Shown: positions 54,701 to 64,000 of the stretch, piece by piece | How the letters are laid out: every line of letters begins with the position of its first letter | Position numbering within the stretch: the stretch's first letter is position 1 | NCBI RefSeq assembly: GCF_964019385.1 | Contig: NC_088643.1 | Location: 74,508,396 to 74,572,395, forward strand | DNA length: 64,000 bases | Reading direction: 5' to 3' | Source of the DNA: Sycon ciliatum | Lineage: Eukaryota > Porifera > Calcarea > Leucosolenida > Sycettidae | Translations under genes and position numbers: made by a program | The notes under the pieces: model-generated | Database searches by the model: none | The model's input: only the letters and a program-made list of their open reading frames with translations | What the model was told of the DNA's origin: nothing

Positions 54701-54839
54701 TCACTACTCCCGAAGTCGTTACTCACAAAGTTGACAATACATGAATCTCTACCTGATTTCAATGTGACGTGCTTCCGGGTGCACATGAATGCTGCGCATA
54801 CATGGATACTTTGCGGTGTTGCGACGAATTGATACGCGC
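51732..54839 (-). CDS. Unidentified gene, three in-phase minus-strand exons
   Basis: Three minus-strand exons with good borders join in phase: 54839-54753 (acceptor CTTCTTACAG, donor CAG|GTAGAG), 53168-53072 (acceptor GTTGCTCAG, donor GAG|GTGAGG) and 51791-51732 (acceptor CATCTCCCTGTAG, donor CAG|GTGGCT). They encode about 81 residues with the runs RVSIRRNTAKYPCMRSIHV, EARHIEIRVRAIWQQ, ENDHVRVYDEESGRLGFQLS and CTVLDVPENAVFPLFISFQ. The alternation of hydrophobic and acidic residues looks like a folded beta-rich domain, but I cannot name a family. Upstream and downstream exons are not resolved. The introns contain hAT, TA and foldback elements. Exon calls are plausible but not certain. Confidence 0.42.
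52001..52056. repeat. 10-bp tandem repeat
   Basis: About five to six units of CATATCAACA (one CATACCAACA). Confidence 0.92.
52186..52497. mobile_element. TA-target MITE (CCGTATGTCCGC ends)
   Basis: 312 bp with ends CCGTATGTCCGCACCTTTAA and an inverted TTAAAGGCGCTGACATACGG, flanked by TA. Inner repeats are TTTAAAGCCATGG and TATAAAGCCATGG. Confidence 0.8.
52516..52883 (-). mobile_element. hAT-type non-autonomous element, copy 2
   Basis: 368 bp with ends TAGGGGTGAAA / TTTCACCCCTA and flanking 8-mers ACGAAAAT and ACAAAAAT (7 of 8). It is the reverse complement of 6747-7134. The minus strand has an open stretch with CRLCGERLF and PTNIPEKNDC, parallel to CRLCGEHLF in copy 1. Confidence 0.87.
53526..53754. 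mobile_element. TA-target MITE (CAGTAGTCGCGCAC ends)
   Basis: 229 bp, longer relative of the 94-bp element at 46293-46386. Ends CAGTAGTCGCGCACTGAAGA / CTTGGGCGCGCGGCTCTACTG with TA. The interior repeats AAGAACG units. Confidence 0.8.
53893..54172. repeat. Complex foldback with hairpin
   Basis: Outer arms TTATGCTGACCTT (53895) and AAGGTCAGCATAA (54053) enclose four CCCCATACAAA direct repeats (about 53964-54003). Directly beyond lies a hairpin at 54082-54172, whose two arms of about 42 bp (AGTACGCTTGTACGTGAAAT... and its inverse) leave a loop of about 5 nt. No target duplication recognised. Confidence 0.78.
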
Positions 54840-55499
54840 CTGTAAGAAGAAGAGAATGGCAGCAGGAGTAAACAGCAGGTTGAACCACATGTACAGCAAC
54901 ATCGGGTGCCGAAGAACAAAGGTGGTCGCTTCAGGCTAGTGAAGCACAAGGTCTTTCTTTTGAGATTCCAGGGTCTTTGTTCTCTTTCTGCTCTTGGACA
55001 ATCACAAAACAGACGTAACGTGTAATACACCGTGCAGTGATACATGAAAAAAACACTAAAACTTTGCTTCTCGCCTAGCACGTTCTGTTTTAACAGAATG
55101 GACTTTGGATGTTCTTCAGCGTCCAAGGTCACTACTCTAGGCCATATGCTGGAACCAATGAACAAGTGAAGTGAGCCATGCAAGCCAGTAGTTCCCAGCA
55201 GAACATTGCATACGCCATGGCCTATGGGAAAACAACATTGCGTAGCCCATGGGCCATGGTCTATGGGAAATGATTCCTTTTCGCACGGAACTTCAAGTTG
55301 CAGCAGTATTCATCAAATGGTTCTTTTCTTTTCTCTTCTTTTAAGTATCCATCATTGAAGTAACTATTGTGAACAGTGTGTTCATGGAGTACCCAGGGGA
55401 TGTAGTGAACCGTGATTTACACGAAGGATTATGTGCTAATTCTTTTAAAACAAACAAACAAACACCCTACTGTTCTGCATAGACCAGTGTGCCACTTCA

Positions 55500-55610
55500 A
55501 GAATAATAATTTGTGGCTTTGCAGTTCGTCCCAATTCTCCAAGATGCTGTAGCTCTCCTCAGCTATTGTACAAACAGTGCTGCGGACACAGGTGGGATTA
55601 CACCAACAGC
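55500..55610. other. Possible exon, strand uncertain
   Basis: Both strands are open. On minus, after CCGCAG, the frame TVCTIAEESYSILENWDELQ looks protein-like; on plus, after TTTGCAG, FVPILQDAVALLSYCTNS ends at a GTGGGA donor. One of these may be an exon of the unidentified minus-strand gene; I cannot decide. Confidence 0.25.
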
Positions 55611-55904
55611 AGCACTAACACTTATCATTTTCGGTGTCTGAGTTTGTCTTAGCACGTTTACGCACTAGGTCTATGTAGTGACATTTCGAATCTTCCAAAT
55701 TTGAAGCTTCTTATTTGAATATTTTTAGGGCACCGCCAAATCAAAATAAGTTTAAAAAAAATTGAATATTGGTTACCGGTACATCTGTACACACAATACC
55801 TTTGTTTGTAGGCAGCCACCAAGTCAAGACCAAACGTGTAGCCAACCCATCGCCAGCAGTACTGCATTAAGTACACAAAGTACATCAATAGGCAGCTTAT
55901 GCAA

Positions 55905-56004
<100 letters not shown>

Positions 56005-56637
56005 TACTTGTACTTACTTGTACTTGTACTTGCTCACTGCCAAAACTGGTCACGTGGGTCTCCCCGGGAGAGGGAAGAGAGACTCAAAAGGAATCTTGGA
56101 AAGATGACTCAATTGGCCATTGAACCACCCAACGGCCGACACCCCCTGAAATCCCCAAACTAGGGTGGACTTGAAATGATCCCACTTATGGGCTCACCAC
56201 ACCTCAGTAAGTGGGTGAGGACAAGGTGCAGAAAAAAGGATTGACGGCATCAGGGTATCCGTCCCGGGATCCAACTGCAGGTACCCCTGCCCCCAGTGAA
56301 GGTAATACTTGGTACTAGTGTGGGTGGCTAAATCAGAGTGGATCTGATATAAGCTTCACTAGCACCATTGATTACACAAGAGTTAATCTAGCCAGAAGCA
56401 GTCCATGGTTAACAGGTATGTATACTTCAAATAGAAAGTATATGAACCCTGAAACCAACAAAGGTGGTAGGTACAACAATACACCTTCAAGCAGCCGAGC
56501 CCGTTGGCAACAGGCCCAACACTATCTGGCATAAGTGTACCCACCAACCAAACTAGCTGGCACACACACACACACGCGCACACACGCACGCACGGCATCG
56601 CACGCACAGAATACAGGTTCCAAAGTAACTTTATGAT

Positions 56638-56676
56638 AATAACCTTATAAGTTATATTATAACTTATAAGGTTATT
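56638..56676. repeat. Perfect 19-bp-arm hairpin
   Basis: AATAACCTTATAAGTTATA, one T, and its exact inverse. A larger imperfect arm (GGTTCCAAA / TTTGGAACC) surrounds it. Confidence 0.9.
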
Positions 56677-57098
56677 TGGAACCTGTATTATTAGGATATG
56701 CACTTATTGTGCAGCCCTGCCTAAGCGCTCTGTCGATGACGTCATCACATGTACTGTACTACAGGGTAGTGCAGGCTATACACGGGCTACTACAATAGTA
56801 GTACAGGTGGAATCCTGATAATTCGAACCTCAAAATGCCAGGATAAAACTTCCAATTATCCGGACATTCTAATTATCCAAACACAAACCCACAACACAAT
56901 ATGTATGTCAAAATGCTCCCATGGTCACGCAGAGTTGCGCTATGGATCTTAGACACATATTTCACGGATACTGAACTGACCGGCACAGCCTGCTCATGCA
57001 AACTGAACTGACCAGTACAGTGCACAGTGAACTTCGAATTACACTTTGCTAACTATGTTACTTCGAATTATGAGCACAAATCACACACATTTTCTATA

Positions 57099-57300
57099 CT
57101 GTAAAATGTAAATATACAACTTTTCGGCAGCTATTTAATTTCCGCTATATTCGGCACCGACCCAAAATGCCTAAATTAAAACGCCGATGAAAATTTTCAC
57201 AGCATCTGTCGCACTATACCATGCCCTCTAGCCCACGCCGAAATGTCAAAAATCATGAAGTGCCAAAATTTCGCAGTGCCGAAATTTTGTATATTTACAG
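57099..57300. mobile_element. TA-target MITE (CTGTAAAATG ends), nested
   Basis: 202 bp. The ends CTGTAAAATGTAAATATACA / TTGTATATTTACAG, with TA on both sides, enclose TTTTCGGCAGC and CGGCACCGACCC. It is the intact relative of 50162-50596 and is inserted in pogo-like copy B. Confidence 0.8.
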
Positions 57301-57333
57301 TATATTCAAGTGGAATCCGTGGGACTTCTACTT

Positions 57334-59161
57334 AAGGTAGCAGTAACCCCAAAATTTCGAAAAAAATTGAAAGTTTCAGATACCGTTGTACCTTTACTTT
57401 TTGATATCTATAAACTCCAAAGAGGCCGTACAGAAAATTTGAGCCCAATTGGACCACACAGAACACTTTGCAATGTCAAGTGCAGTAAAGACTTTGATAT
57501 CATGGGATACAGGAAAGGTACTTGACGTTGACGTCTTGTCCAAGTATTGCCCAATGTGTGAGAGTTGGCTAGCCAAGAAAAAGCATGGCTCCATAACTGC
57601 TGCTGCTTACGATACGTGGCACCTTGATCATGCGCCTAACTGCCAAATAAACACAGAAGTGTCGTCACCCAGCATGGAGACCGAAGCTGTGAAGAGGATA
57701 TGGAGCAGGTCATTGGAACAGCACAACTTGAGGTATACAACCTATATAGGTGACGGAGATTCAAAGGGTCATGCAGCTGTTCGACAGATGGCGGTGTACG
57801 GTAGCATCAAAATAACCAAAGAGGAATGTGTAGGACATGTACAGAAGCGTGCGGGCAAGAATCTACGTGACCTGAAGCAGCGCTTAGGCTCCACCAAATT
57901 ATCTGATGGCAAGGCCATAGGAGGAAGAGGAAGACTGACAGATGCAGTGATAAATTCAATGCAGAACTACTATGGTCGTGCAGTGAGAGATCACCGTGGG
58001 AGTGTCACTGATATGGCCCGCGCTATTTGGGCATCGTTCTGCCACACTTTCTCGACCGACCAGTCGCCACATCACGATTTCTGCCCTAAGGGAAGTGACT
58101 CGTGGTGCAGATGGCAGGCAAGCCAAGTGACAGGTGAGCCATTCTCCCACAAGTACAACTTGTCCACTGCAATCAAGGACCAGGTGAAGCCTCTCTACAT
58201 CCGTCTTGCAGACAAGCCGCTTCTAGAACGATGCAAGCTGGGAGCCACACAAAACGCCAATGAGTGCCTCAATGGCCTTATCTGGCAATTGTGTCCGAAG
58301 CAATCATTCTGCATTGTCAAGACAGTGGAGACTGCTGCTTATTTGTCTGTGATCATATTCAATAATGGGTACGGTAAGCTGGACGCAGTTCTGGAGAAAA
58401 TGGGATGCGGTACTGGTACATTCACTGGCCAAGCCTTAGCTCAGCTGGACAGTGTCAAGGCCTATCACAAGAGAAGGAAGTCATCAGACAAAGAACAACA
58501 TGCCAGGAAGAGAAGAAGAGCAGTCAAGAAGGGCTACACTGGCTCAGCTCTTGAAAAGGAAGGAGTCACCTACTGTGCTGGTGGGTTTTAGTGCATTTTA
58601 GAGTACCAATTTTTAGTGTTTTTTTACTACTTCCGGAGCTTTGTCCCACCGTAGTTTTGTCATTTTTCATCAAAACCCTAGAACCAGTAGATCATTTTGG
58701 AATAGAACGAAATTTCCTAGGTGCCAAACCTCTCAAATTGCAAGTTACATGCATTTGTTGAGAGGCATTCCTTGCTCTAAGCTTTGCCTGAATTTTCGCC
58801 GGTCCGCACTTTGAAAATTTCATCATGCATGACACTTCTTCTGTGCCCTTTTTATGTGTTTTTGGAGGTTTGGCACCTCAAGGTGTCTGTTGGCCACCAG
58901 AATGCCTAATAATATTGCATCTGGTGCCTTTCCTGGCAACAGAATGCTGCGACAAAAATTAGCTTCGCAAAATCGCACTGCGTTCTTTTTTGTTTCCTCA
59001 ATAATTTGTAGCCCTTTGCTTCTGCTGTCTTATTGACTGTTTCACCAGAAACAATATTGTATTGTGAGTGAGTGCTGACAATTTGAAAGAGATCCATCAC
59101 GCCTGTCCACAGTTATGGGAGTTCTTGCGCAGTCAGTCGGATTTGGGGTTACTGCCACCTT
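57334..59161 (+). mobile_element. Mutator-like element, nested
   Basis: 1.83 kb with 20-bp terminal inverted repeats AAGGTAGCAGTAACCCCAAA / TTTGGGGTTACTGCCACCTT (one mismatch), carrying the transposase frame at 57449-58591. I see no clean 9-bp target duplication. The boundaries are supported by the interrupted sequence of the surrounding MITE. Confidence 0.78.
57449..58591 (+). CDS. Mutator-like transposase, N-terminally truncated
   Basis: An open frame of 380 codons; the true ATG may be at 57473 (MSSAVKTLISW). Recognisable parts, in order: GKVLDVDVLSKYCPMCESW, a conserved His/Cys pair (LDHAPNCQIN), RYTTYIGDGDSKGHAAV (probable catalytic Asp), CVGHVQKRAGKNLRDLK, GGRGRLTDAVINSMQNYYGR, then CPKGSDSWCRWQ and TQNANECLNGLIWQLCPKQ (probable catalytic Glu). 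This is the layout of the Mutator-like transposase domain proteins spread through animal genomes. The N-terminal part with the first catalytic Asp is absent: a stop lies just upstream at 57440-57442. Unless an upstream exon supplies it, the protein is inactive. The basic tail RRKSSDKEQHARKRRRAVKK looks like a nuclear localisation signal. Confidence 0.82.
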   Translation: MDHTEHFAMSSAVKTLISWDTGKVLDVDVLSKYCPMCESWLAKKKHGSITAAAYDTWHLDHAPNCQINTEVSSPSMETEAVKRIWSRSLEQHNLRYTTYIGDGDSKGHAAVRQMAVYGSIKITKEECVGHVQKRAGKNLRDLKQRLGSTKLSDGKAIGGRGRLTDAVINSMQNYYGRAVRDHRGSVTDMARAIWASFCHTFSTDQSPHHDFCPKGSDSWCRWQASQVTGEPFSHKYNLSTAIKDQVKPLYIRLADKPLLERCKLGATQNANECLNGLIWQLCPKQSFCIVKTVETAAYLSVIIFNNGYGKLDAVLEKMGCGTGTFTGQALAQLDSVKAYHKRRKSSDKEQHARKRRRAVKKGYTGSALEKEGVTYCAGGF

Positions 59162-59307
59162 GACCGAACATGTCCAGTTCGAGGTTCGAATTATCAGAAC
59201 TTCTTATGTGGGAATCGTATTGATAGAAATTGGTCCTGGAAAAACTTCTAAATAAGCGGTATGTTCAAATTAAGCCATATTCGAATTATCAGGATTCCAC
59301 CTATAAT

Positions 59308-59600
59308 ACGAAGAGCTCATGTAGACAAGAGAATGCAACTGTGGCTATGGGTCAGTGCGTGGCACCCTGCCTTGATTACGTAGCTGACTGGCCTGCATCA
59401 TGCCCTGCACTCATGCAACAAACCCCACATCGTACCAGCACATCTGGTTTTGCTTGATTCGTCCGAGCACAGATACGATCTCTAAATTCATTGCAGGTGC
59501 ATGAACTCCAGTTCCGCAAGAAAGTTGGTTTCAAGCCACAGGGAAAGTGTGCTGTTTGATTTTTCTGCAGTGCGCGGATATCCCTGCTGTCCGCCATGCA
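59308..59600. mobile_element. Diverged relic of the CAAGAGT family
   Basis: CAAGAGAATGCAACTGTGGC at about 59328, GGGTCAGTGCGTGGC and 'gatttttctgcagtgcgcgga' at about 59560 follow the order of copy 1 (12039-12392). The ends and TSD are lost. Confidence 0.6.
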
Positions 59601-59608
59601 GCGGTTTT

Positions 59609-59670
59609 AACGAAAAAATCACAGAGCTCTTCTCTGTTAAAACAGAGAAGAGCTCTGTGATTTTTTCGTT
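59609..59670. repeat. Perfect 30-bp-arm palindrome
   Basis: Two exactly complementary 30-bp arms, AACGAAAAAATCACAGAGCT... and its inverse ending ATTTTTTCGTT, separated by AA. No mismatch in 60 bases. Confidence 0.95.
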
Positions 59671-60114
59671 CTTGGTGACCCAGAGCAGCCCGTTGCACAT
59701 CCTGAATCCAATCCCAACCCGGTACAGCAGGAACTAGGAAGGTAATTGGCACTACTAATTTGCACTGGTGTTCACATTCCCATGCTGGGCTCTTTGTCCA
59801 GCAACATGATTTCAAGTACATGTACGGTACTGGACAGAGAAATCCAACCTCATGAATAAAATAGCGCCGTGTGCTATGCAGCCCTAGCACTAGTGACTGA
59901 CTACACACACGCACGGTTCTGTGCACTCGAACGTGGCGCTACTATATTAACGAGGTTGGATTTCTCTGGCCAGAACTGTACATACTCGTGCAAAGAGTGT
60001 CCACTGCTTGGCTGCAAGCACACCAACTCACTCACCTCGGCATTGGCTTGAGGCAAGACACGTCCATAGCGCATGGCATGTGCAAAGAACCATTCATTGC
60101 TAACACCAGCAAGT
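59671..60114 (-). CDS. Unidentified minus-strand gene fragment, two exons
   Basis: Exon 60114-60036 has acceptor TTTATGTAG and donor GAG|GTGAGTGAG and encodes LAGVSNEWFFAHAMRYGRVL plus QANAE. A second exon starting at 59733 (acceptor CCTTCCTAG) continues in phase with FLLYRVGIGFRMCNGLLWVT. It runs into the palindrome at 59670 without a clear donor. I do not recognise the family. These may be upstream exons of the gene whose exons lie at 51732-54839, or a separate gene. Confidence 0.35.
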
Positions 60115-60734
60115 CTACATAAACAGCAGCAGGCGCCATAACAACACCGAACATAGCGGCACCAATCAGGTATGAGAAGCGTTTCTAACACATAATGATA
60201 GAGCAAGTTGGCTGAAGATTGAAGAACAATCTGAAAAATGAGTTAATTCACTAAAACAGCTGACCATGCATTAGAGGTTCTTGTGACAGGCCACGATGCG
60301 CTGCAGGCAGCCTCCATGGCTTCTTTTCAGAATCTGGTATTTCGTGTTTCCCTCACTAGCCTAGAATGCAGGAGGAACCCGTTAAGTGCGTTCCAGTGGT
60401 CCCTCTAAACTCTCCGAATCGTGTGTCTGTCAGTGAAGAACTGTGCATGAGGTTACAGTTTAGTGTACAGGCTGAATGAGAACTATAACATCAGTCATCC
60501 TTAATTTCTGTGTGTGTGGGGGGGGGTCAGCCATGGCCTTGGCAACAGGTATGGTCCCAAAAAATCAGTTTATGAAATCAACTTGGCAGAGTTTGTTTGA
60601 ACTGCCAAAATCGAATCAGTTGGAAGTATGGTTGTCACAAGTGTGCTGCCAAGACAAGAGAATGCCACGCCTGCCTCCTTCAATCAACCTAAGTTAGGCA
60701 TTGGGCAGGTATCCAACAGCACAGCAACAGGACA

Positions 60735-60739
<5 letters not shown>

Positions 60740-60810
<71 letters not shown>

Positions 60811-60824
60811 TCTCTCTCTCTCTC

Positions 60825-60893
<69 letters not shown>
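60740..60893. repeat. (CT)n microsatellite
   Basis: About 155 bp of CT with a few CA interruptions. Confidence 0.96.
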
Positions 60894-60894
<1 letters not shown>

Positions 60895-61087
60895 TCCCTC
60901 TCTCACGTACACACACTCTCTCCCCTCTATATCTCTCTCAGTTTCTTAGCATCCTTCCCCTATTGTTGCCTGTCATTCACTCACTCCCTCACCCAGTATC
61001 AGTTGACAGTTCCGAGTTCACCACCATGAGCCACTGCTTGCGGTACATGTTATTCAGCCAGGCTACAAGGGCAAAGATTACAAGAAA

Positions 61088-61184
61088 CAGAAAGAAAGAG
61101 AGAAAGAGAGAAAGAGAAAGAAAGAAAGAGAGAAAGAGAACGAAAGAGAAAGAGAAAGAAAGAGAAAAAGAGAGAAAGAGAGAA

Positions 61185-61219
<35 letters not shown>

Positions 61220-61248
61220 AAGAAAGAGAAAAAGAGAGAAAGAAGGGA
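61088..61248. repeat. (GAAA)n/(GA)n purine tract
   Basis: About 160 bp of AGAAAGAGAAAGAG-type purine repeat on the plus strand, about 190 bp after a pyrimidine (CT) tract of similar length. Confidence 0.95.
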
Positions 61249-62144
61249 CAGCACCACAGTAGCAGCAGTTACAGACAAAGTCTTCAAACACAGAACTGCA
61301 TTCTGAAAAATACATGCACAGATATTGTAGAGGTGAAACTGGGTTTCAGTGACCACCCATGGCACTGCACTATCGCGGCCTTTGAACACAGGTGATCTCT
61401 GAGACCTGGGTGATTCTTGCGCATTCAGCACAATTCCAAACGTTTGGCGACAAAGATCAGTGGTGGTTACAGGTACAGAGCAGGTGATTGCATTTCCTGA
61501 TCACTAGACCAACAAGCAGATGTGCACTGCACAGTCATGAAGATTGCCCACACTAGAAAGAGACTCCCTCGATTTAGGCTAAGGCCTGTGGAGAATCCAT
61601 AAATACAAATCCAAAGACTCCTTCAGCACACACCTTCACTGGACCAAACACACAAGGTCACGTTGGGAGAAGTCTTGAGGCTTCTCGCTCCAGCTATAGA
61701 AACTCATTAGAATGGGGTATGTGTGGAAATGCACTAAAAAGAGATGCTGGTGCAATCGTGGCCAAAGAAACCCGGCCCAAGAGTCAAATGTAGAACCGCC
61801 TTTCCATTTCCATTACGTCATGCACGGTCCAAAAATCCCATCCAAGGGCCTCAGGGGCCGCATGAGTCGTGGCGCTGGGTTGGTATAGGGCTTGAAAGTG
61901 CTACGTCACAGCATAGCAACAATTTCAAAAATTCAAAAACTGGATCCACTTGGATCCAGTTTTTGTATGGATCCAAGCACATTTCAAGCGGTCTTACCCA
62001 CAGCATGGTGATGTAGCCAGTGAAACTGACTGATTTGGCTACTGGGGGCGGGGTTACAACTGGTGGCGAAATAAAAGTCACACCTGCATGCGACATGAGT
62101 GGGTTGCTATGCACCCACATACTTAGGCTATAGCAAAGTCACAC

Positions 62145-63568
62145 CTAAGGCCCTCTTCAGACTAGGTACAAAACAGCCTATAAGTCACATTTACATAGAA
62201 GTTTCCAAGACAACAACAAGAATCTGGCGGGAAGCCTAAAAAGCTGCCCAATCCTTTCAGGCAGGGTGCCAACCCTTGTACAAGGCAAATTTCCTGCATT
62301 TATCGTACTTTCATCAGGCAGTTGTACGGACTTTGTACCCGGGTACGACTGTCCGCTGCTTTCACACATCCCAGGCCCCTTGCGCAATTTCGTAGGGTCA
62401 AAGGTTGCCTGTATATTGCATGTGAAATGTGTAGTCTGAATGCAGGCATGGAAAAATGTTGCCTTTTAGGTTTTATGTGACTTTGTACGTAGAGGATATA
62501 ACCCGAGTCAGAGGGTTATACCGGCTGAATATAAATCCCGACTGCGATAGCAGGAGGGATTTATATGAGGGTACGGTATAACCCGACTACGAGGGTCATA
62601 TCCTACTTATGCCAGGTACCCCTACGCATTTCCAGAACAACGAACCTATTTGGAGATCTCCTACATCATGCAGTACATGAACATCTTCTGATGGTTATCA
62701 GTTGTTAGTTGAAAGAATGGTCGAGCAAGGTCAGAAGGAGATTCCTCCGTGGATGTTTGGCATAAGATTTCCTTTCAGTACCAGTGCATATTGTAGCATC
62801 TTCATGATCTTGTCTTGAGTCGTGAGCGGTGCGGAAGTCGACTGAATTGCTGCGGTGTTGGAGTTTGTCGTTGAATCAAACTACCGTCACTAGTTAGATT
62901 ACAGACTCTTTGGGAGTAAGTGTTACTATAATTATGGTACAGTGCTGATTTTCACATGCGGCATCTTATAATCAGTTTTGCTTGCAAGTAGATGCATTTG
63001 CATGCACTGTTTTGTATCACATTTCAATCCAATCTATTGTAGCCTTTTCCAATCGGGTTGAAGTACATGTACACTGGTATTATAAACTTATTTACGAAGG
63101 AGACAGTCTGTTGATGATCTTTAACTCTTCGAAGTACAATGTACATTGCTGACCCATTCGGGATACTTCGTGGTTATTCGACGTTCTTTATCCTCAGATT
63201 CAGTATAACAGAATACTCTGTAGACGAATTCCAGGTCATTCTTCTTTTCCATTGTGTACTGTTCCTCGTCAGTGTGCCGTTCTGTGTGGTGTGTACACGT
63301 GCATGTGGTGTCCGTTGTGTCTGTTTATGTATGGTCCGTGCGCTGGAGTACTGCCGCCGTACAAGTTCAGGCAGTGAACATGTACGGTGGCAGTGCCCGA
63401 GCGTACGTACCGTGCACCGGGATTTATATTCTATATAAATCCCGCGCGGGATTTATACTGGCCAATATAACCATGGCTAGACGAGCGCTGATTGGCTGAA
63501 AACAGGCCCTCCGTACCGTACCATGGTATAATGGATTTTCTATGTACGTAGTCTGATGAGGGCCTTAG
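62145..63568. mobile_element. 1.4-kb inverted-repeat element (CTAAGGCCCTC ends)
   Basis: CTAAGGCCCTCTTCAGACTA at the left and its near-inverse TAGTCTGATGAGGGCCTTAG at the right, 1,424 bp apart. GGATATAACCCGA, ATAAATCCCG and GGGATTTATA motifs occur in inverted order inside (62490-62600 and 63418-63450). No transposase frame is visible and no convincing target duplication, so the boundaries are tentative. Confidence 0.6.
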
Positions 63569-64000
63569 TGGATCCAAAAATAGAAATCTGATGTCAACTT
63601 ACTACTCCCTGGCCGTTTTGACGTCATCACTTTCAAGGACGTTAAGCAACGCGAAAGTTCGAAAGAAAATTCGAGCCTGGGAATGAGTACAGAAAAGAAA
63701 CTCGAAACTTTGAAATCTTGGACGCGAAGTTGCAGTAATTTGCGAAAGTAACTTTCTCTTTTCTCGGTACGCATTTGACTACAGGGAGTAGTAATTTGAC
63801 AGCCCCTTGCTTGAGACTGAGCTGCATATACGGTACGGTACTATAAGATTCAAACAACTTCGAGAAAAAGTCATTTCACATTGCTAAACCTCACAAGTTT
63901 TCTTTTTCGAAATAGATTTTCGCGAAACATCACCACCACCAAAAGTTCGAATTTTCGCATTGCTAAACGTCCTTATTCCTTTGGCCACAACTGTACATGT
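63569..64000. other. Window end, nothing recognised
   Basis: No exon or element with definable ends is visible. Confidence 0.4.

Larger units (their letters stand above)
56804..59303. mobile_element. pogo-like MITE, copy B, carrying two nested elements
   Basis: The left end CAGGTGGAATCCTGATAATT at 56804 after TA, and the right end AATTATCAGGATTCCACCTA at 59284-59303 followed by TA, belong to the 7669 family. Family sequence (TTCGAATTATGAGCACAAAT on the left, ACATGTCCAGTTCGAGGTTC on the right) is split by a TA-target MITE at 57099-57300 and the Mutator-like element at 57334-59161. Without them the host element is about 0.47 kb. Confidence 0.8.

Overview
This is a eukaryotic nuclear window, almost certainly from an invertebrate animal. 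Five spliced genes with GT-AG introns can be reconstructed by hand. The families (RRP36, BAF/BANF1, a two-LIM CRP, a kinectin/p180-type coiled coil, a glutaredoxin-DEP-DUF547 protein, replication-type histones) are typical of animals. The introns are long and packed with short DNA transposons. A sponge or another early-branching or marine invertebrate would fit, but the sequence alone does not fix the taxon. The genetic code is standard.

Layout. 1-13648 (+): the last 15 exons of a long coiled-coil protein (p180/kinectin-like), entering from outside the window. 16302-25658 (+): a complete 10-exon gene joining a glutaredoxin, a DEP domain and a DUF547 domain. 25659-28445: a cluster of one MITE family. 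28446-33550 (-): a complete 9-exon RRP36 (small-subunit rRNA processing). It is head-to-head with the BAF gene at 34028-34300 (+), and the two share a promoter region of about 0.4 kb. 34301-40856: gene-free, with many nested inverted-repeat elements and a (CT)n tract. 40857-45244 (+): a complete 4-exon CRP-type LIM protein. 47766-48949: a divergent H2A(-)/H3(+) histone pair, each with a histone 3' stem-loop. 49000-64000: mostly mobile elements, including a Mutator-like transposase ORF nested inside another element. This part also holds a few minus-strand exons of one or two genes I cannot name.

Mobile DNA. About 30 inverted-repeat elements can be delimited by eye, many with intact target-site duplications (TSDs). 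They include hAT-type (8-bp TSD), PIF/Harbinger-type (TTA), pogo/mariner-type (TA), a family with 6-bp TSDs and CTGTCCC ends, and a family with 7-bp TSDs and CAAGAGT ends. The last family repeatedly occurs as tandem copies sharing a GTA(N)TAC-like TSD, and it is the most interesting signal in the window. Several elements are nested two or three deep.

The genes do not form one pathway. The RRP36/BAF and H2A/H3 pairs look like bidirectional promoters of growth- or S-phase-expressed genes.
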